Part shown: in pieces, positions 1-10,513 of the stretch
How positions within the stretch are numbered: position 1 is the stretch's first letter
Layout of the letters: every line of letters begins with the position of its first letter
Assembly (NCBI GenBank): GCA_902614395.1
Contig: CACMKW010000004.1
Coordinates: 36,278 to 100,277, forward strand
From: an uncultured Alphaproteobacteria bacterium
GTDB taxonomy: Bacteria; Pseudomonadota; Alphaproteobacteria; HIMB59; GCA-002718135
Direction of reading: 5' to 3'
DNA: 64,000 nucleotides
Made by a program: the position numbers and the translations under genes
The notes under the pieces: model-generated
Told to the model about the DNA's origin: nothing
Seen by the model: only the letters and a program-made list of their open reading frames with translations
Database searches by the model: none

Positions 1-2
1 AA

Positions 3-266
3 CGTAGATTGATAACCAGCGATTTTTTGTTAAAACTTCATAAAATTCTAAAAGATAATAGTGAGATACATATAGCAACAGATTCAACAATATATGTAAG
101 ATTTATTTTAAATTCAATTTACACTTGTAAGGATTATTTTCTTTGGTTGAATCAGTCTAATATGAATTTAAATATAAAAGATTATTTCAATATTGAGACA
201 AAATATTACAAAAAAGCAATTAATTCTCAAAGAAAACCATCTTTATTCATTTTAAGAAAATTATAA
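3..266 (+). CDS. trmB: tRNA (guanine-N7-)-methyltransferase, 3' part (cut by left edge)
   Basis: C-terminal part of the SAM-dependent enzyme that makes m7G46 in tRNA. Only the last 87 codons are inside the window: the frame is open to the left edge (RRLITSDFL reads in frame from base 3), so the start and the SAM-binding half lie outside. Family marks that can be seen are the RRLI..FL block that follows the usual HHKRR, the IATDS strand, and the closing tRNA-binding segment TKYYKKAINSQRK. In many alphaproteobacteria trmB directly precedes rimP-nusA, and here nusA follows, which supports the call. A strong hairpin terminator lies downstream. The alternative reading, a separate 85-residue protein starting at the TTG at 9, is much less likely. 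Confidence 0.85.
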   Translation, partial: RRLITSDFLLKLHKILKDNSEIHIATDSTIYVRFILNSIYTCKDYFLWLNQSNMNLNIKDYFNIETKYYKKAINSQRKPSLFILRKL

Positions 267-268
267 GC

Positions 269-296
269 TTGAAATTCTCTAAAATATTTATATACG
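269..296 (+). promoter_or_regulatory. Candidate sigma-70 type promoter of the nusA operon
   Basis: TTGAAA at 269-274, a 16-base spacer and TATACG at 291-296 give a reasonable -35/-10 pair just after the trmB stop. The predicted start near 302-304 would begin the transcript only a few bases before the hairpin at 307-332. Chance matches are common in DNA this AT-rich, so the call is tentative. Confidence 0.4.
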
Positions 297-306
297 CAAC
301 AATATT

Positions 307-332
307 AAGGTGGGTTATCCCACCTTTTTTTT
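307..332 (+). terminator. Rho-independent terminator, possible nusA attenuator
   Basis: GGTGGG at 309-314 pairs perfectly with CCCACC at 319-324 across a TTAT loop. The stem can be extended by AA/TT, and eight T residues follow (325-332). It is the only strong G/C-stem plus T-tract that I saw in the window. It can end trmB transcripts, but it also lies six bases before the nusA ATG, so any nusA mRNA started upstream must read through it. That position suggests attenuation, which is inference. Confidence 0.85.
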
Positions 333-338
333 ATAACT

Positions 339-1877
339 ATGGCTAAAAAAAAATACAATGTAATCCGAGAAGAAATGCTACAAGTTGCTTCAAATGTAGC
401 AGAAGAAAAGAATATAGACCAAGATTCAGTTTTTTCAGCTATGGAACAAGCATTAGAAAAAGCTGCAAGAGTTAAATACGGTCAAGATATTGATATAAGA
501 ATTTCTATTGATAGAGCAACTGGCGATATTAAATTAAATTCATACCTTGAAGTAGTTGATAATATTGACGAAGAATTACAATCCAGACAAATTCTTTTAG
601 AAGATGCAAAACAGATTAACTCAGAGATAAATCTAGGAGAGTTTATTATTAAAGAATTACCTCCCATTGAATTAGGAAGAGTTGCTGCACAAAATGCAAA
701 AGGTGTTATTATTCAAAAAGTAAGAGAAGCTGATAAATCTAATCAATATGAAGAATATAAAGATAAAGTTGGAGAAATAGCTGTTGGTATAGTTAAAAGG
801 ACTGAATTTGGAAATTTAATTATAGATTTAGGTAAAAGTGAAGCAATAATTAAAAGAGAGGAACTTATTCCAAGAGAAACATTTAAGAACGGTGATAGGG
901 TAAGAGCATATATATATGAAGTAAAAAATGATGTTAAAGGATATCAAGTTTTCTTATCAAGAACCCATCCTCAGTTTTTATCGAAACTATTTTTTCAAGA
1001 GGTGCCTGAAATATACGAGGGAGTCATAACCGTTAAAAGTGTTGCGAGAGACCCAGGTTCAAGAGCTAAGATTAGTGTATTTACAGAAGACTCTACTATA
1101 GATCCCGTTGGTGCTTGTGTTGGAATGAGGGGCTCAAGAGTTCAAGCAGTAGTAAATGAGTTACAAGGAGAAAAAATAGATATTGTTACATGGTCAGACA
1201 ATCAAGCTACTTTTTTAGCAAACGCACTAGCTCCCGCAGAAGTTAGTAAGATTTTTTTATATGAAGAAAAGAATAAAGTAGAGGTTGTAATACCCGATGA
1301 TCAACTAAGCTTGGCTATTGGAAGAAAAGGTCAAAATGTAAAGTTAGCCTCTAATCTAACTAGTTTGGAAATAGACATCTTAACTGAGGATGAAGAATCG
1401 GAAAGAAGACAACAAGAGTTTAAAGAAAAAAGTATTTTATTAGCTGAAACTCTTGATGTTGAAGATGTCATTGCCCAGTTACTTGTGACTGATGGATATA
1501 CAACAGTTGAGTCTATAGCTACCGAAACTTTAGAAAATCTAGAAAAAATTGAAGGTTTTGATTCTACTTTAGCTCAAGAGATAATAGATAGATCTAAAAA
1601 TTTTGTAAAAGATAAAGAAGAATCTGATAAAAAATTAATAGAAGAAAATATTGCTGATGAAAAATTAAAAAATTTGAAAGGTATGAATAATAGTATTTTA
1701 GCACAACTTGCTAAATCAAATATTTTAAATGTAAATGATTTTGCAGATTTAGCCACTTTTGAACTTATTGATAAAGAAGAAGGTATTTTAAAAGAACTAG
1801 AGCTTGACGAGGAAACTGCTAACAATATGATAATGGAGGCAAGAAGTTTCTGGTCTGAAGGACAAAATAAGGATTAA
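339..1877 (+). CDS. nusA: Transcription termination/antitermination factor NusA
   Basis: Binds RNA polymerase and nascent RNA to modulate pausing, termination and antitermination. The 512 residues show the full alphaproteobacterial layout: N-terminal polymerase-binding domain (about 1-125), S1 domain (about 140-200, IVKRTEFGNLIIDLGKSEA), two KH domains (about 205-345, the second with LAIGRKGQNVKLAS), and two C-terminal acidic repeats (about 365-425 and 440-505). The ATG at 339 fits the family N-terminus. No Shine-Dalgarno sequence lies between the upstream hairpin and the ATG. rimP, which normally sits before nusA, and ylxR, which normally follows it, are both absent; infB starts two bases after the stop. 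Confidence 0.97.
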   Translation: MAKKKYNVIREEMLQVASNVAEEKNIDQDSVFSAMEQALEKAARVKYGQDIDIRISIDRATGDIKLNSYLEVVDNIDEELQSRQILLEDAKQINSEINLGEFIIKELPPIELGRVAAQNAKGVIIQKVREADKSNQYEEYKDKVGEIAVGIVKRTEFGNLIIDLGKSEAIIKREELIPRETFKNGDRVRAYIYEVKNDVKGYQVFLSRTHPQFLSKLFFQEVPEIYEGVITVKSVARDPGSRAKISVFTEDSTIDPVGACVGMRGSRVQAVVNELQGEKIDIVTWSDNQATFLANALAPAEVSKIFLYEEKNKVEVVIPDDQLSLAIGRKGQNVKLASNLTSLEIDILTEDEESERRQQEFKEKSILLAETLDVEDVIAQLLVTDGYTTVESIATETLENLEKIEGFDSTLAQEIIDRSKNFVKDKEESDKKLIEENIADEKLKNLKGMNNSILAQLAKSNILNVNDFADLATFELIDKEEGILKELELDEETANNMIMEARSFWSEGQNKD

Positions 1878-1879
1878 AA

Positions 1880-4120
1880 TTGGATAAAGATAAAGGTAAC
1901 AAAAAAAAACCATTAAAATTATCATCATCAGGTAGATTGCAAATAAGAAAAAATCTTGGTCCAGCTGGTGATAAGACTAGATCTAGTGGTAACAAGAAAA
2001 CAATTCAAATTGTTTTCAAGAATAAAAATAATCAACAGAAAAGTTCATCAACAACTCAATCAAATTTTAGAGGATCCTCCAGTTTAAGAACTTCTAGACC
2101 AACTGTTGGCTCAGCAACTCAACCAAACTTTTCTCCTCCAAATAAAGCAAGAAGTTTTGAAAATAAAAATAAAAAAAATGTAGATAAAAAAACACAACAA
2201 AAAAAATCAACTCTTAGACCGCTTGAAGACGATTTTAGTAAATCTGATGCAAAAAAAATTTTAGAACAAGAGGAACAAGAATTTGATAAATTTCCTAGTT
2301 TAGCTAAAATCAAAAGAGCTAGAGAAAAAGAAAAACTCAAATCAGTAAACGATGAAGATGAAAGTAAAATTTCTAGAGAAATTTCTATTCCAGATTTTAT
2401 TACTGTTCAAGATTTAGCCAATAGAATGGCAGAAAAAACAGCTGATGTAGTTAAAGTTTTAATGAAAATGGGTGTTATGGCAAATGCAACACAATCTTTG
2501 GAGAGTGATACAGCTCAATTAGTTGCAGAAGAGTTAGGTCATAAAGTAAATGTAGTTAAAGATGATGATATATTGAATGATATTAAAGATTTTGAAGATC
2601 AAGAAGAAAGTCTTAAAAAAAGAGCTCCCGTGGTAACAATCATGGGTCATGTCGATCATGGAAAAACCTCCTTACTTGATGCTTTTAGAAAAACTAATAT
2701 AGTTTCTGGGGAAGCTGGTGGCATAACGCAACATATTGGTGCTTATCAAATAAATAATAACAATAAAAAAATTACATTTATTGATACACCAGGTCATGCC
2801 GCTTTTTCAAATATGAGGGCTAGAGGATCTAAGACAACTGATATAATCATACTTGTTGTGGCTGCAGACGATGGAATTAAACCTCAGACAATTGAATCAA
2901 TCGCTCATGCAAAGTCAGCTGACGTGCCAATAATAGTAGCAATTAACAAAATTGATCTCCCAGGAGCTGATGCTGATAAAGTTAGAAATGAATTACTTAG
3001 TCATGAAGTGATTGTTGAAAAACTAAGTGGTGAAGTCTTAGATATAGAAGTATCAGCAACTAAAGGAACAAATTTAGATAAATTAGAAGAAGCTATTCAT
3101 CTTCAAGCAGACCTTCTTAATCTCAAAGCTAACCCTGATAGAAAGGCTAGAGGATCTGTAATTGAATCTAAACTTGAAAAGGGCCGAGGTTCGGTGGCAA
3201 CAGTTTTAGTACAAAAAGGAACATTAAAAGTAAGTGATATTTTTGTATCAGGATCTGAGTGGGGAAAAGTTAAAGCTTTAATTGATGATAAAGGTAAAAA
3301 TATAAAACAAGCAGAACCATCAGTACCAGTTGAAGTTCTGGGATTTGATTCTAATCCATTAGCTGGTGATGATTTTATTGTAGTAGAAAGTGAGGGTATT
3401 GCACGTAAAATTTCAGAATTTAGATCAAGTAAACTTCAAATTCAAAAAAATACTGTCGCTAAATCTAATGTTGAAGAGATGTTTGCCCAAATTAATAAAG
3501 GTGAAGCAACAAGTCTTCCAGTGGTAATTAAAACGGATGTTCAAGGTTCAGCAGAAGCAATCGAAAACTCAATAACTAAACTGTCAACTGATGAAGTAAA
3601 GGTAAATGTTATTTATAAGGGTGTAGGTGCAATTACTGAGAGTGATGTTACCTTAGCTGGTTCTGGGAAGGGTTTTATTGTTGGTTTTAATGTTAGAGCA
3701 CTACCTCACGCAAGAGATATTGCAAAAAGAGATGGTGTAGATATTAAATATTATTCAATTATTTACGAGCTCATTGACGATGTAAAAAATCTTTTAACTG
3801 GTTTATTAAAACCTGATATTTCTGAAAATATTACTGGTAATGTTGAAATTAGAGAGGTGTTCAATATCTCTAAAGTTGGAAATATTGCAGGGTGTATGGT
3901 TAAAGATGGTCTTATTTCTAGAAAATCACAGATCAGAATACTAAGAGATAATATCGTAATTCATAAAGGACAAATTAGTAGTCTAAAAAGATTTAAGGAA
4001 GAGGTTGCCGAGGTAAAGTCTGGTTTTGAGTGCGGTGTAATGCTTGATAATTATAGTGATATAAAAGTAGGTGATATTATTGAAACATTCGAAGAAGTTT
4101 CTACAAGTAGAAAGTTATAA
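1880..4120 (+). CDS. infB: Translation initiation factor IF-2
   Basis: GTPase that delivers initiator fMet-tRNA to the 30S subunit. It starts at a TTG with TAAGGA upstream; no ATG fits better. A lysine-rich, low-complexity N-terminal stretch (about 1-160) leads to an IF2N domain (about 165-225), then the G domain with GHVDHGKT (near 256), DTPGH, NKID and SATKG, followed by the EF-Tu-like and C-terminal domains II to IV. Its 746 residues are short for an alphaproteobacterial IF-2, the saving being in the N-terminal linker. It sits in nusA-infB-rbfA-truB-rpsO-pnp. Confidence 0.97.
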   Translation: MDKDKGNKKKPLKLSSSGRLQIRKNLGPAGDKTRSSGNKKTIQIVFKNKNNQQKSSSTTQSNFRGSSSLRTSRPTVGSATQPNFSPPNKARSFENKNKKNVDKKTQQKKSTLRPLEDDFSKSDAKKILEQEEQEFDKFPSLAKIKRAREKEKLKSVNDEDESKISREISIPDFITVQDLANRMAEKTADVVKVLMKMGVMANATQSLESDTAQLVAEELGHKVNVVKDDDILNDIKDFEDQEESLKKRAPVVTIMGHVDHGKTSLLDAFRKTNIVSGEAGGITQHIGAYQINNNNKKITFIDTPGHAAFSNMRARGSKTTDIIILVVAADDGIKPQTIESIAHAKSADVPIIVAINKIDLPGADADKVRNELLSHEVIVEKLSGEVLDIEVSATKGTNLDKLEEAIHLQADLLNLKANPDRKARGSVIESKLEKGRGSVATVLVQKGTLKVSDIFVSGSEWGKVKALIDDKGKNIKQAEPSVPVEVLGFDSNPLAGDDFIVVESEGIARKISEFRSSKLQIQKNTVAKSNVEEMFAQINKGEATSLPVVIKTDVQGSAEAIENSITKLSTDEVKVNVIYKGVGAITESDVTLAGSGKGFIVGFNVRALPHARDIAKRDGVDIKYYSIIYELIDDVKNLLTGLLKPDISENITGNVEIREVFNISKVGNIAGCMVKDGLISRKSQIRILRDNIVIHKGQISSLKRFKEEVAEVKSGFECGVMLDNYSDIKVGDIIETFEEVSTSRKL

Positions 4121-4132
4121 TGTTTTTTTACA

Positions 4133-4498
4133 ATGGATACGCAGAGGCAAATTAGATTTGGTGAGTTGATAAGGTCATTATTAAGTGATTGTTTACTAAA
4201 AGAAGATTTTTTTGACGAAAATATTAATTCTACATCAATTACAATATCATTTGTTAGAATGTCTAAGGACTTAAAAATTGCAAATGTCTACTTTATGCCT
4301 CTTGGTGGTAAAGACAAATCAGAAATATTAGATATTTTGAAGGATAGAAAATATATTTTTCAGAAGTTTCTTTCAAAAGCAAAAATTAATTCAAAATTCA
4401 CTCCAAAACTCTCTTTTTATCTAGACGACACATTTGACGAGGCAGAAAAAATTGAAAATTTATTATTAAACAAAAATGTCCTTAGAGATATTAAGTAA
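4133..4498 (+). CDS. rbfA: Ribosome-binding factor A
   Basis: Small KH-fold protein that binds 30S precursors and helps 16S 5'-end maturation. Its 121 residues match the family length. The opening RQIRFGELIRSLLSDCL matches the RbfA start (R...I...ls..l), and the central ISFVRMSKDLKIANVYFMP carries the V.is.DL..a.vyv motif. It starts 12 bases after infB, and its TAA overlaps the truB ATG by one base (TAATG), which implies coupled translation. Confidence 0.93.
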   Translation: MDTQRQIRFGELIRSLLSDCLLKEDFFDENINSTSITISFVRMSKDLKIANVYFMPLGGKDKSEILDILKDRKYIFQKFLSKAKINSKFTPKLSFYLDDTFDEAEKIENLLLNKNVLRDIK

Positions 4499-5403
4499 TG
4501 ATTTCAAAACAAGGTTGGATAAATTTATATAAACCCACAAATATTACATCTTTTAAAGCCATAAATTCTATTAAAAAAAAATTTTCAATTAATAAAATTG
4601 GTCATGCTGGTACTTTAGACCCTATGGCAGAAGGTGTGTTACCAATTGCTATAGGTAAAGCAACTAAACTAATTCCATATATTAGTAAAATGAATAAAGA
4701 ATATGAATTTACAGTAACTTGGGGAATTCAAACAACAACAGATGATGCTGAAGGTAGAATTTTATTTGAATCAAACTACCTTCCTAAAAGAAAAGAAATA
4801 GAAAAGAAAATTATTAAGTATATGGGTTATATAAATCAGATACCTCCAAAAGTTTCGGCAGTTAAAATTAATGGTAAAAGAGCTTATAAATTATTTAGAG
4901 AAAATAAAAAATTTACGATTCAACCAAAAAAAGTTTTTATCGAAGATTTGCGTATTACTAACCATCGTATAGACAAAACGTCATTTAAAATTTTATGCGG
5001 GCAGGGGTTTTATATTAGGAGTCTAGCTCGTGATTTAGCCATAGATCTTAAAACATATGGTCACATTTCTTCATTGAAAAGGTCAAAAGTAGGTAAATTC
5101 AGTGAAAAAAATTCGATTTTACTGGACGATCTTCTAAAAATAGGACAAACGCACGAACAAATTAATTGTATCTCCACTACAATTTCTATGCTGGACGACA
5201 TCTTGGCTTATGAAATTGAAGAAAAATTAGATATTGAAAATTTATCTTATGGAAGATCTATTAAAATTGATGAAAGAAAAATTATAAATCCTTTGTCAAT
5301 AAACTTAGATAAAAAAAATATTTTTTTATTTAAGAAAGGAGACATTGTCTCAATAGGCAAATTAGAAGGTAATTTGTTTAAACCAAATAAAATACTAATA
5401 TAG
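4498..5403 (+). CDS. truB: tRNA pseudouridine(55) synthase TruB
   Basis: Makes pseudouridine 55 in the T-loop of tRNAs. The catalytic motif [14 protein letters not shown] holds the nucleophile Asp41, and the N-terminal block [14 protein letters not shown] and the later [11 protein letters not shown] are typical. The last 60 or so residues, where a PUA-like domain would sit, are weakly conserved. Start overlaps the rbfA stop by one base. The end supplies part of the rpsO ribosome-binding site (AGGAG at 5402-5406 overlaps the TAG stop). Confidence 0.95.
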   Translation: MISKQGWINLYKPTNITSFKAINSIKKKFSINKIGHAGTLDPMAEGVLPIAIGKATKLIPYISKMNKEYEFTVTWGIQTTTDDAEGRILFESNYLPKRKEIEKKIIKYMGYINQIPPKVSAVKINGKRAYKLFRENKKFTIQPKKVFIEDLRITNHRIDKTSFKILCGQGFYIRSLARDLAIDLKTYGHISSLKRSKVGKFSEKNSILLDDLLKIGQTHEQINCISTTISMLDDILAYEIEEKLDIENLSYGRSIKIDERKIINPLSINLDKKNIFLFKKGDIVSIGKLEGNLFKPNKILI

Positions 5404-5411
5404 GAGAACCG

Positions 5412-5681
5412 ATGTCGATAACAAAAGAAAATAAAAAAAATCTTATTAATGAATTTTCTAAAAATGAAAAAGATACTGGATCAGCAGGTATTCAAATAGC
5501 AGTTTTAACAGAAAGAATAAAAAATTTAACTGAACATTTTAAAACTCACAATAAAGATAATCATTCAAAAAGAGGACTAGTATCATTAGTTAATAAAAGA
5601 AAAAAATTATTAAACTACTTATCTAAAAAAAATAAATCTGAATATTCAGATTTAATTAAAAAATTAAATATTAGAGGTTAA
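5412..5681 (+). CDS. rpsO: 30S ribosomal protein S15
   Basis: Primary binder of the central domain of 16S rRNA. The 89 residues are family length. S15 marks: [22 protein letters not shown] and [11 protein letters not shown] followed by a basic [12 protein letters not shown]. It has one of the clearest ribosome-binding sites of the window, AGGAG six bases before the ATG, in keeping with high expression. It precedes pnp, as in most proteobacteria. Confidence 0.97.
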   Translation: MSITKENKKNLINEFSKNEKDTGSAGIQIAVLTERIKNLTEHFKTHNKDNHSKRGLVSLVNKRKKLLNYLSKKNKSEYSDLIKKLNIRG

Positions 5682-5703
5682 AAAAAAGAGGATAAATAAA
5701 ATT

Positions 5704-7797
5704 ATGTTTGATGTGAAAAATGTGGAAATTGAATGGGCTGGAAGAAAACTTAAATTAGAAACAGGAAAAATAGCAAGGCAAGCTGACTCAACAGTTATAG
5801 CTACTTATGGTGGTACGACAGTTATGTGTAATGTAGTTGCTGCAAAAGAAGCAAATCCTGATATGGATTTTTTCCCCTTAACTGTAAATTATCAAGAAAA
5901 ATATTATTCCGTAGGAAAAATACCTGGTGGTTTTTTTAAAAGAGAGGCTAGACCAACTGAAAAAGAAACATTAGTTTCTCGATTAATTGATAGGCCAGTT
6001 AGACCTCTATTTCATAAAGATTTTAAAAATGAGACTCAAGTTACTTGTACTGTATTATCACATGACCAAGAAAATGACTCAGATGTTGTAGCAATGGTAG
6101 CAGCAAGTGCTGCATTGACTTTATCTGGTTTGCCATTTTTAGGCCCACTCGGAGCAATTAAGATTGGTTTTATAGACGATGAGTTTGTTGTTAATCCGAG
6201 TAAGAGTCAATTATCAAATTCTAAATTAGAATTAGTATTGGCAGGGACTAAGGAAGGCGTACTAATGATCGAGTCTGAAGCTCACGAGCTTTCAGAAAAA
6301 CAAATGCTTGATGCAGTAGTTCTCGGTCAAGAAAATTATAAAACAGTGATTGAAGCAATAATTTCCTTAGCTAAAAAAGCTGCAAAAGAACCATGGGATC
6401 TTAAAGAAAAAGATGAAGAAATTAAAAATCTACCATCTAAAATCAACGAAGACTTTGGTAAAGAGTTTATAGATGCGTATAAAATAACTGAAAAACAAAA
6501 AAGATCAGAAAAATTATCCTCACTAAGAAACGAAATTTCCGAAAAATTTGTAAGTGAAACACTCTCTCCAGTACTAGTTTCAGATGCAATTAAAAATGTA
6601 GAAAAAGATATAGTTAGAGGTGAATTAATTAATACTGGTAATAGAATTGATGGAAGAGATACAAAAACAGTCCGTCCAATTGTGTGTGAAACTGGAGTTT
6701 TAGAAAGAACTCACGGGTCTGCATTATTTACAAGAGGAGAAACACAAGCTCTTGTAGTTTCAACTTTAGGAACTGGACAAGACGAGCAAAGAATAGATGC
6801 AATTGATGGTGAATATACAGAGAATTTTATGTTGCATTATAATTTTCCACCTTACTCTGTTGGAGAAGTTGGAAGAATAGGTTCTACTAGTAGAAGAGAA
6901 ATAGGACATGGAAAATTAGCCTGGAGAGCTATTCACCCAATGTTACCTTCTAAAGAAAAGTTTCCTTACACTTATAGAGTTGTATCTGAAATTACAGAAT
7001 CTAATGGCTCTAGCTCTATGGCAACTGTTTGTGGTACTTCAATGTCTTTAATGGATGCAGGAGTGCCTTTAGAAAGACCAGTAGCAGGTATAGCGATGGG
7101 CTTAATTAAAGAGAATGATAAATATGTAATATTATCAGACATACTTGGTGATGAAGATCATCTTGGTGATATGGATTTTAAAGTTGCAGGAACTTCTGAA
7201 GGAATAACCTCATTACAAATGGATATTAAAATAACTAGTATCACAGCTGAAATTATGGAAGAAGCATTAGCGCAAGCTAAAGATGGACGCTTCCATATAC
7301 TTGGTGAAATGGCTAAAGCAATCGATAAACCTAATCAATCGATTTCCCAATACGCGCCAACAATAACTAATCTACAAATAAACAAAGATAAAATTAGAGA
7401 AGTTATTGGTAAAGGAGGAGCAGTTATTAGAGAAATATCTGAAACAACCGGAGCTAAAATTGAAATCAATGATGAAGGTTTAGTGAGTATTGCAGCTGTA
7501 GATCAAAAATCTGGAAATGATGCATTAGAATGGATCAAAGGCATTGTCGAAGAACCAGAGATTGGTAAAATTTATGATGGTAAAGTTATAAAGATAATGG
7601 ATTTTGGTGCTTTTGTTAATTTCATGGGATCTACAGATGGTCTTGTTCATATTAGTCAATTAAAAAATGAAAGAGTAGAGAAAGTTGAAGATGTTATTAG
7701 TGAAGGAGATATCGTTAAAGTGAAAGTATTAGATATCGACTCAAGAGGAAAAATAAAACTTTCTATGAAAGCAGTTGACGCAGAAGAAAACACTTAA
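5704..7797 (+). CDS. pnp: Polyribonucleotide nucleotidyltransferase (PNPase)
   Basis: Phosphorolytic 3'-5' exoribonuclease, the core of RNA turnover. The 697 residues hold two RNase PH domains (about 1-220 and 310-545, the second with GGETQ-like [14 protein letters not shown] and the [15 protein letters not shown] active-site segment), a KH domain (about 555-610, [15 protein letters not shown]) and an S1 domain (about 620-690, [19 protein letters not shown]). AGAGGAT lies upstream of the ATG. The last 23 bases are shared with the next gene, which starts in another frame. Confidence 0.97.
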   Translation: MFDVKNVEIEWAGRKLKLETGKIARQADSTVIATYGGTTVMCNVVAAKEANPDMDFFPLTVNYQEKYYSVGKIPGGFFKREARPTEKETLVSRLIDRPVRPLFHKDFKNETQVTCTVLSHDQENDSDVVAMVAASAALTLSGLPFLGPLGAIKIGFIDDEFVVNPSKSQLSNSKLELVLAGTKEGVLMIESEAHELSEKQMLDAVVLGQENYKTVIEAIISLAKKAAKEPWDLKEKDEEIKNLPSKINEDFGKEFIDAYKITEKQKRSEKLSSLRNEISEKFVSETLSPVLVSDAIKNVEKDIVRGELINTGNRIDGRDTKTVRPIVCETGVLERTHGSALFTRGETQALVVSTLGTGQDEQRIDAIDGEYTENFMLHYNFPPYSVGEVGRIGSTSRREIGHGKLAWRAIHPMLPSKEKFPYTYRVVSEITESNGSSSMATVCGTSMSLMDAGVPLERPVAGIAMGLIKENDKYVILSDILGDEDHLGDMDFKVAGTSEGITSLQMDIKITSITAEIMEEALAQAKDGRFHILGEMAKAIDKPNQSISQYAPTITNLQINKDKIREVIGKGGAVIREISETTGAKIEINDEGLVSIAAVDQKSGNDALEWIKGIVEEPEIGKIYDGKVIKIMDFGAFVNFMGSTDGLVHISQLKNERVEKVEDVISEGDIVKVKVLDIDSRGKIKLSMKAVDAEENT

Positions 7798-8530
7798 ATT
7801 ACCTAAATTAATTGGGCACAGAGGTGTAAAAGATCTGTGTCCAGAAAACACTTTAGTGTCTATTTCTAGGGCATTCGAAATAGGCTTAAATTTTGTAGAG
7901 GTAGATGTTAAGATCTCTAAAGACAGAGTCCCAATTTTATTACATGATGATACACTTGATAGAACTACTAATGGAAGTGGGTTTGCAATTGATTATGATT
8001 ATGAGAACATAAAAAAACTTGACGCGGGAAAATTTTTTTATGAAGAAAATACAAATATATTTGTTCCAAAGTTAGAAGATATTCTTAGTTTGTGTACTAA
8101 TAATAATGGTAATTTAAATATAGAATTAAAACCTAATAAAAATTTTGAAAAAGAAAATGTTTATCAAGTATATAAACTTACAAAAAATCTTAATCAAATA
8201 GATATTTTTTTCTCCTCATTTGATATGATTTCTATTTTAGAAATTTCAAAACTTTACCCTCAATCTACACGTAGTTTTTTATTAGATGATTTTAAAGAAT
8301 ATAACATTGATGATTTGATTAGCATATCAATTAATCATGATTTAAAAATTTGTGGATTAAATATAGATCTTGTTAGTGCTGATATTATAAAAAAAATTAA
8401 AGAATCTAATATAGCAATAACTGTTTATTCAGATAAAAATATAAATTTACCCAGTGCTAATGATATTTTCTCCATAGGTGTTGATAGTATTTTTGTTGAT
8501 AATCCTTTAGATTTATTGGGAAAATTTTAG
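7775..8530 (+). CDS. Glycerophosphodiester phosphodiesterase, UgpQ-like
   Basis: Hydrolyses glycerophosphodiesters from lipid breakdown to glycerol-3-phosphate and an alcohol. It shows the GDPD TIM-barrel marks: [14 protein letters not shown] (metal and catalytic His), [27 protein letters not shown] (second His) and NIELKPN. No signal peptide is present, so it is probably cytoplasmic like UgpQ. The only start before the HRG motif is the TTG at 7775, inside the end of pnp. Its TAG stop overlaps the fabI stop from the other strand in TTAG. Substrate is not resolved by sequence. Confidence 0.88.
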   Translation: MTQKKTLKLPKLIGHRGVKDLCPENTLVSISRAFEIGLNFVEVDVKISKDRVPILLHDDTLDRTTNGSGFAIDYDYENIKKLDAGKFFYEENTNIFVPKLEDILSLCTNNNGNLNIELKPNKNFEKENVYQVYKLTKNLNQIDIFFSSFDMISILEISKLYPQSTRSFLLDDFKEYNIDDLISISINHDLKICGLNIDLVSADIIKKIKESNIAITVYSDKNINLPSANDIFSIGVDSIFVDNPLDLLGKF

Positions 8531-9300
8531 AACTTATTGGGCATTCCAATAATGTTGTAACCACAGTCAACATAATGTACTTCACCAGTAACTGCAGAAG
8601 ATAAATCACTAACAAAGTATAAAGCAGATTTACCAATTTCATCTAGTTTTGCATTTCGTTTCAATGCTGAATGTTCTTCTGTAAATTTAAACACCTCCCT
8701 AGCATTATTTATTGCTGCACCAGCAATTGTTCTCATAGGTCCTGCTGAGATTGCATTAACGCGAATATTTTTTGTGCCTAAATCCACACTCAAGTACTTT
8801 ACACTTGTTTCTAAAGCGGCTTTTGCAATTCCCATTAAATTGTAATTTGGTATTACTTTATTTGATCCGTAAAAAGTAAGGGTGAGAATACTTCCTCCAT
8901 CATTAATTATTGGTTCAAAATTTCTTGCAAGACTAGTTAAAGAAAAACATGATATTTCCAAACAATTAATAAAATTATCTTTCGTAGTATCAACATATCT
9001 ACCATTTAACTCTGACTTATCTGCAAATGCAACAGCATGAATTATAAAATCAATTGTGCCCCATTCTTTTTTTATAATTTCTACAGATTTGTTTATTGAG
9101 TCATGATTATTAAAATCACATTCTATTAATATTTTTGAATCAATTTCTTCAGAAAGTGGTTTCACCCTCTTCAATAATATTTCATTTTGGTAACCAATCG
9201 CTATTTCAGCACCATTTTCAGCTAGTTGTTTTGCTATTCCCCATGCAATTGAATGATTATTTGCAATACCGAATACTAAACCTTTTTTACTTTTAAGCAT
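8527..9300 (-). CDS. fabI: Enoyl-[acyl-carrier-protein] reductase (NADH) FabI
   Basis: Last reductive step of each fatty acid elongation cycle. A short-chain dehydrogenase fold with the FabI-type nucleotide loop [15 protein letters not shown] rather than the usual GxxxGxG, and the FabI active site: Tyr144, then [10 protein letters not shown] with Tyr153 and Lys160 (Y-x6-K). The 257 residues are family length. It is the last gene of fabA-fabB-fabI, starts 8 bases inside fabB, and ends head-to-head with the phosphodiesterase gene. Confidence 0.95.
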   Translation of the reverse strand: MLKSKKGLVFGIANNHSIAWGIAKQLAENGAEIAIGYQNEILLKRVKPLSEEIDSKILIECDFNNHDSINKSVEIIKKEWGTIDFIIHAVAFADKSELNGRYVDTTKDNFINCLEISCFSLTSLARNFEPIINDGGSILTLTFYGSNKVIPNYNLMGIAKAALETSVKYLSVDLGTKNIRVNAISAGPMRTIAGAAINNAREVFKFTEEHSALKRNAKLDEIGKSALYFVSDLSSAVTGEVHYVDCGYNIIGMPNKF

Positions 9301-10510
9301 GATATTTTGAAAATACTAATGTTGCATTTGTACCGCCAAATCCAAAACTATTCGACATAACATGCTTAATTTCAACGTCATTTTCTGTTTTTAAGAGAAT
9401 ATTACAATCTTTGGCACTATCATCGAGATTTTCAATATTAGCAGAACCACTAATAAAATTATTTTTCATCATCAATAAACTATAAATTGCTTCATGCACA
9501 CCAGTTGCCCCTAAAGAATGACCTGTCAAAGATTTTGTTGAGCTCATTTTAGGAATATTGGAACCAAAAACATTTTTGATTGCTTCCAATTCTTTTACAT
9601 CTCCTATCGGAGTGCTTGTTCCATGAGTATTTATATAATCAATTTTACCATCAATATTTTTTAATGCTTGCTTCATGCATCTTTCTGCACCTTCTCCAGA
9701 AGGCTGCACCATATCGTATCCATCTGAGGTTGCACCATATCCTGTTATTTCACCATATATTTTAGCACCTCTAGCTTTTGCATGCTCTAATTCTTCAAGT
9801 ACTAAAGTTCCACCTCCACCAGCTATTACAAAACCATCTCTATCTGCATCATATGCCCTTGAAGATTTGTTTGGAGTAGAATTGTATTTTGATGACAAAG
9901 CACCCATTGCATCAAATAAAATTGATAAAGTCCAATGGAGCTCTTCACCGCCTCCAGCAAAAACAATATTTTGTTTTCCCATCTGGATGAGTTCATATGC
10001 ATTACCAATACAATGTGAACTTGTAGAACATGCCGAAGTAATTGAATAGTTTACTCCTTTAATTTTAAAAGGAGTCGCAAGAGTTGCAGAATTTGTACTA
10101 GACATTGCTCTTGGTACCATAAATGGTCCAATTTTTTTTGAACCCGAATTCTTTCCAATTTCAGAAGACTTAAATAAATTTTGTGTAGATGGACCCCCTG
10201 AACCAACAATTATACCAGTCATTTCATTTGAAATATCACTATCCTCTAGTCCTGAGTCATCTATAGCATCTTTCATTGCAATGTAGTTGTAGGCAGCTCC
10301 ATCACCCATAAACCTTAGTAATCTTCTATCAATTTCGTTACTTATATCTATATTTGGTTTACCGTGCACAAGACTTCTAAAAGAAAACTCCCCATACTCT
10401 TCAGCACTTGTTATTCCAGATTTCAAATTTTTAAGACTGTCTATAACATCTGATTGGTTATTACCAATACATGATACTATACCTAAACCTGTTACTACTA
10501 CTCTATTCAT
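9293..10510 (-). CDS. fabB: 3-oxoacyl-[ACP] synthase I (FabB)
   Basis: Condensing enzyme that elongates unsaturated acyl chains. Catalytic triad of the KAS I/II family: Cys161 in SACSTSSHC, His296 in [11 protein letters not shown] and His331 in TGHSLGATG, with Lys326 nearby. The pairing with fabA and the order fabA-fabB-fabI favour FabB over FabF; no acpP or fabF accompanies it. It starts three bases after the fabA stop, so the two enzymes are co-expressed for unsaturated fatty acid synthesis. Confidence 0.95.
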   Translation of the reverse strand: MNRVVVTGLGIVSCIGNNQSDVIDSLKNLKSGITSAEEYGEFSFRSLVHGKPNIDISNEIDRRLLRFMGDGAAYNYIAMKDAIDDSGLEDSDISNEMTGIIVGSGGPSTQNLFKSSEIGKNSGSKKIGPFMVPRAMSSTNSATLATPFKIKGVNYSITSACSTSSHCIGNAYELIQMGKQNIVFAGGGEELHWTLSILFDAMGALSSKYNSTPNKSSRAYDADRDGFVIAGGGGTLVLEELEHAKARGAKIYGEITGYGATSDGYDMVQPSGEGAERCMKQALKNIDGKIDYINTHGTSTPIGDVKELEAIKNVFGSNIPKMSSTKSLTGHSLGATGVHEAIYSLLMMKNNFISGSANIENLDDSAKDCNILLKTENDVEIKHVMSNSFGFGGTNATLVFSKYHA

Positions 10511-10513
10511 TAC

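Noticed and set aside
1880..2400. Low-complexity N-terminus of infB as a repeat or foreign insertion
   Set aside because: Lysine- and serine-rich linkers of variable length are normal in IF-2.
9580..10049. Open frames on the plus strand opposite fabB
   Set aside because: They lie fully inside a well-supported gene on the other strand, show no known motif and have no ribosome-binding site.
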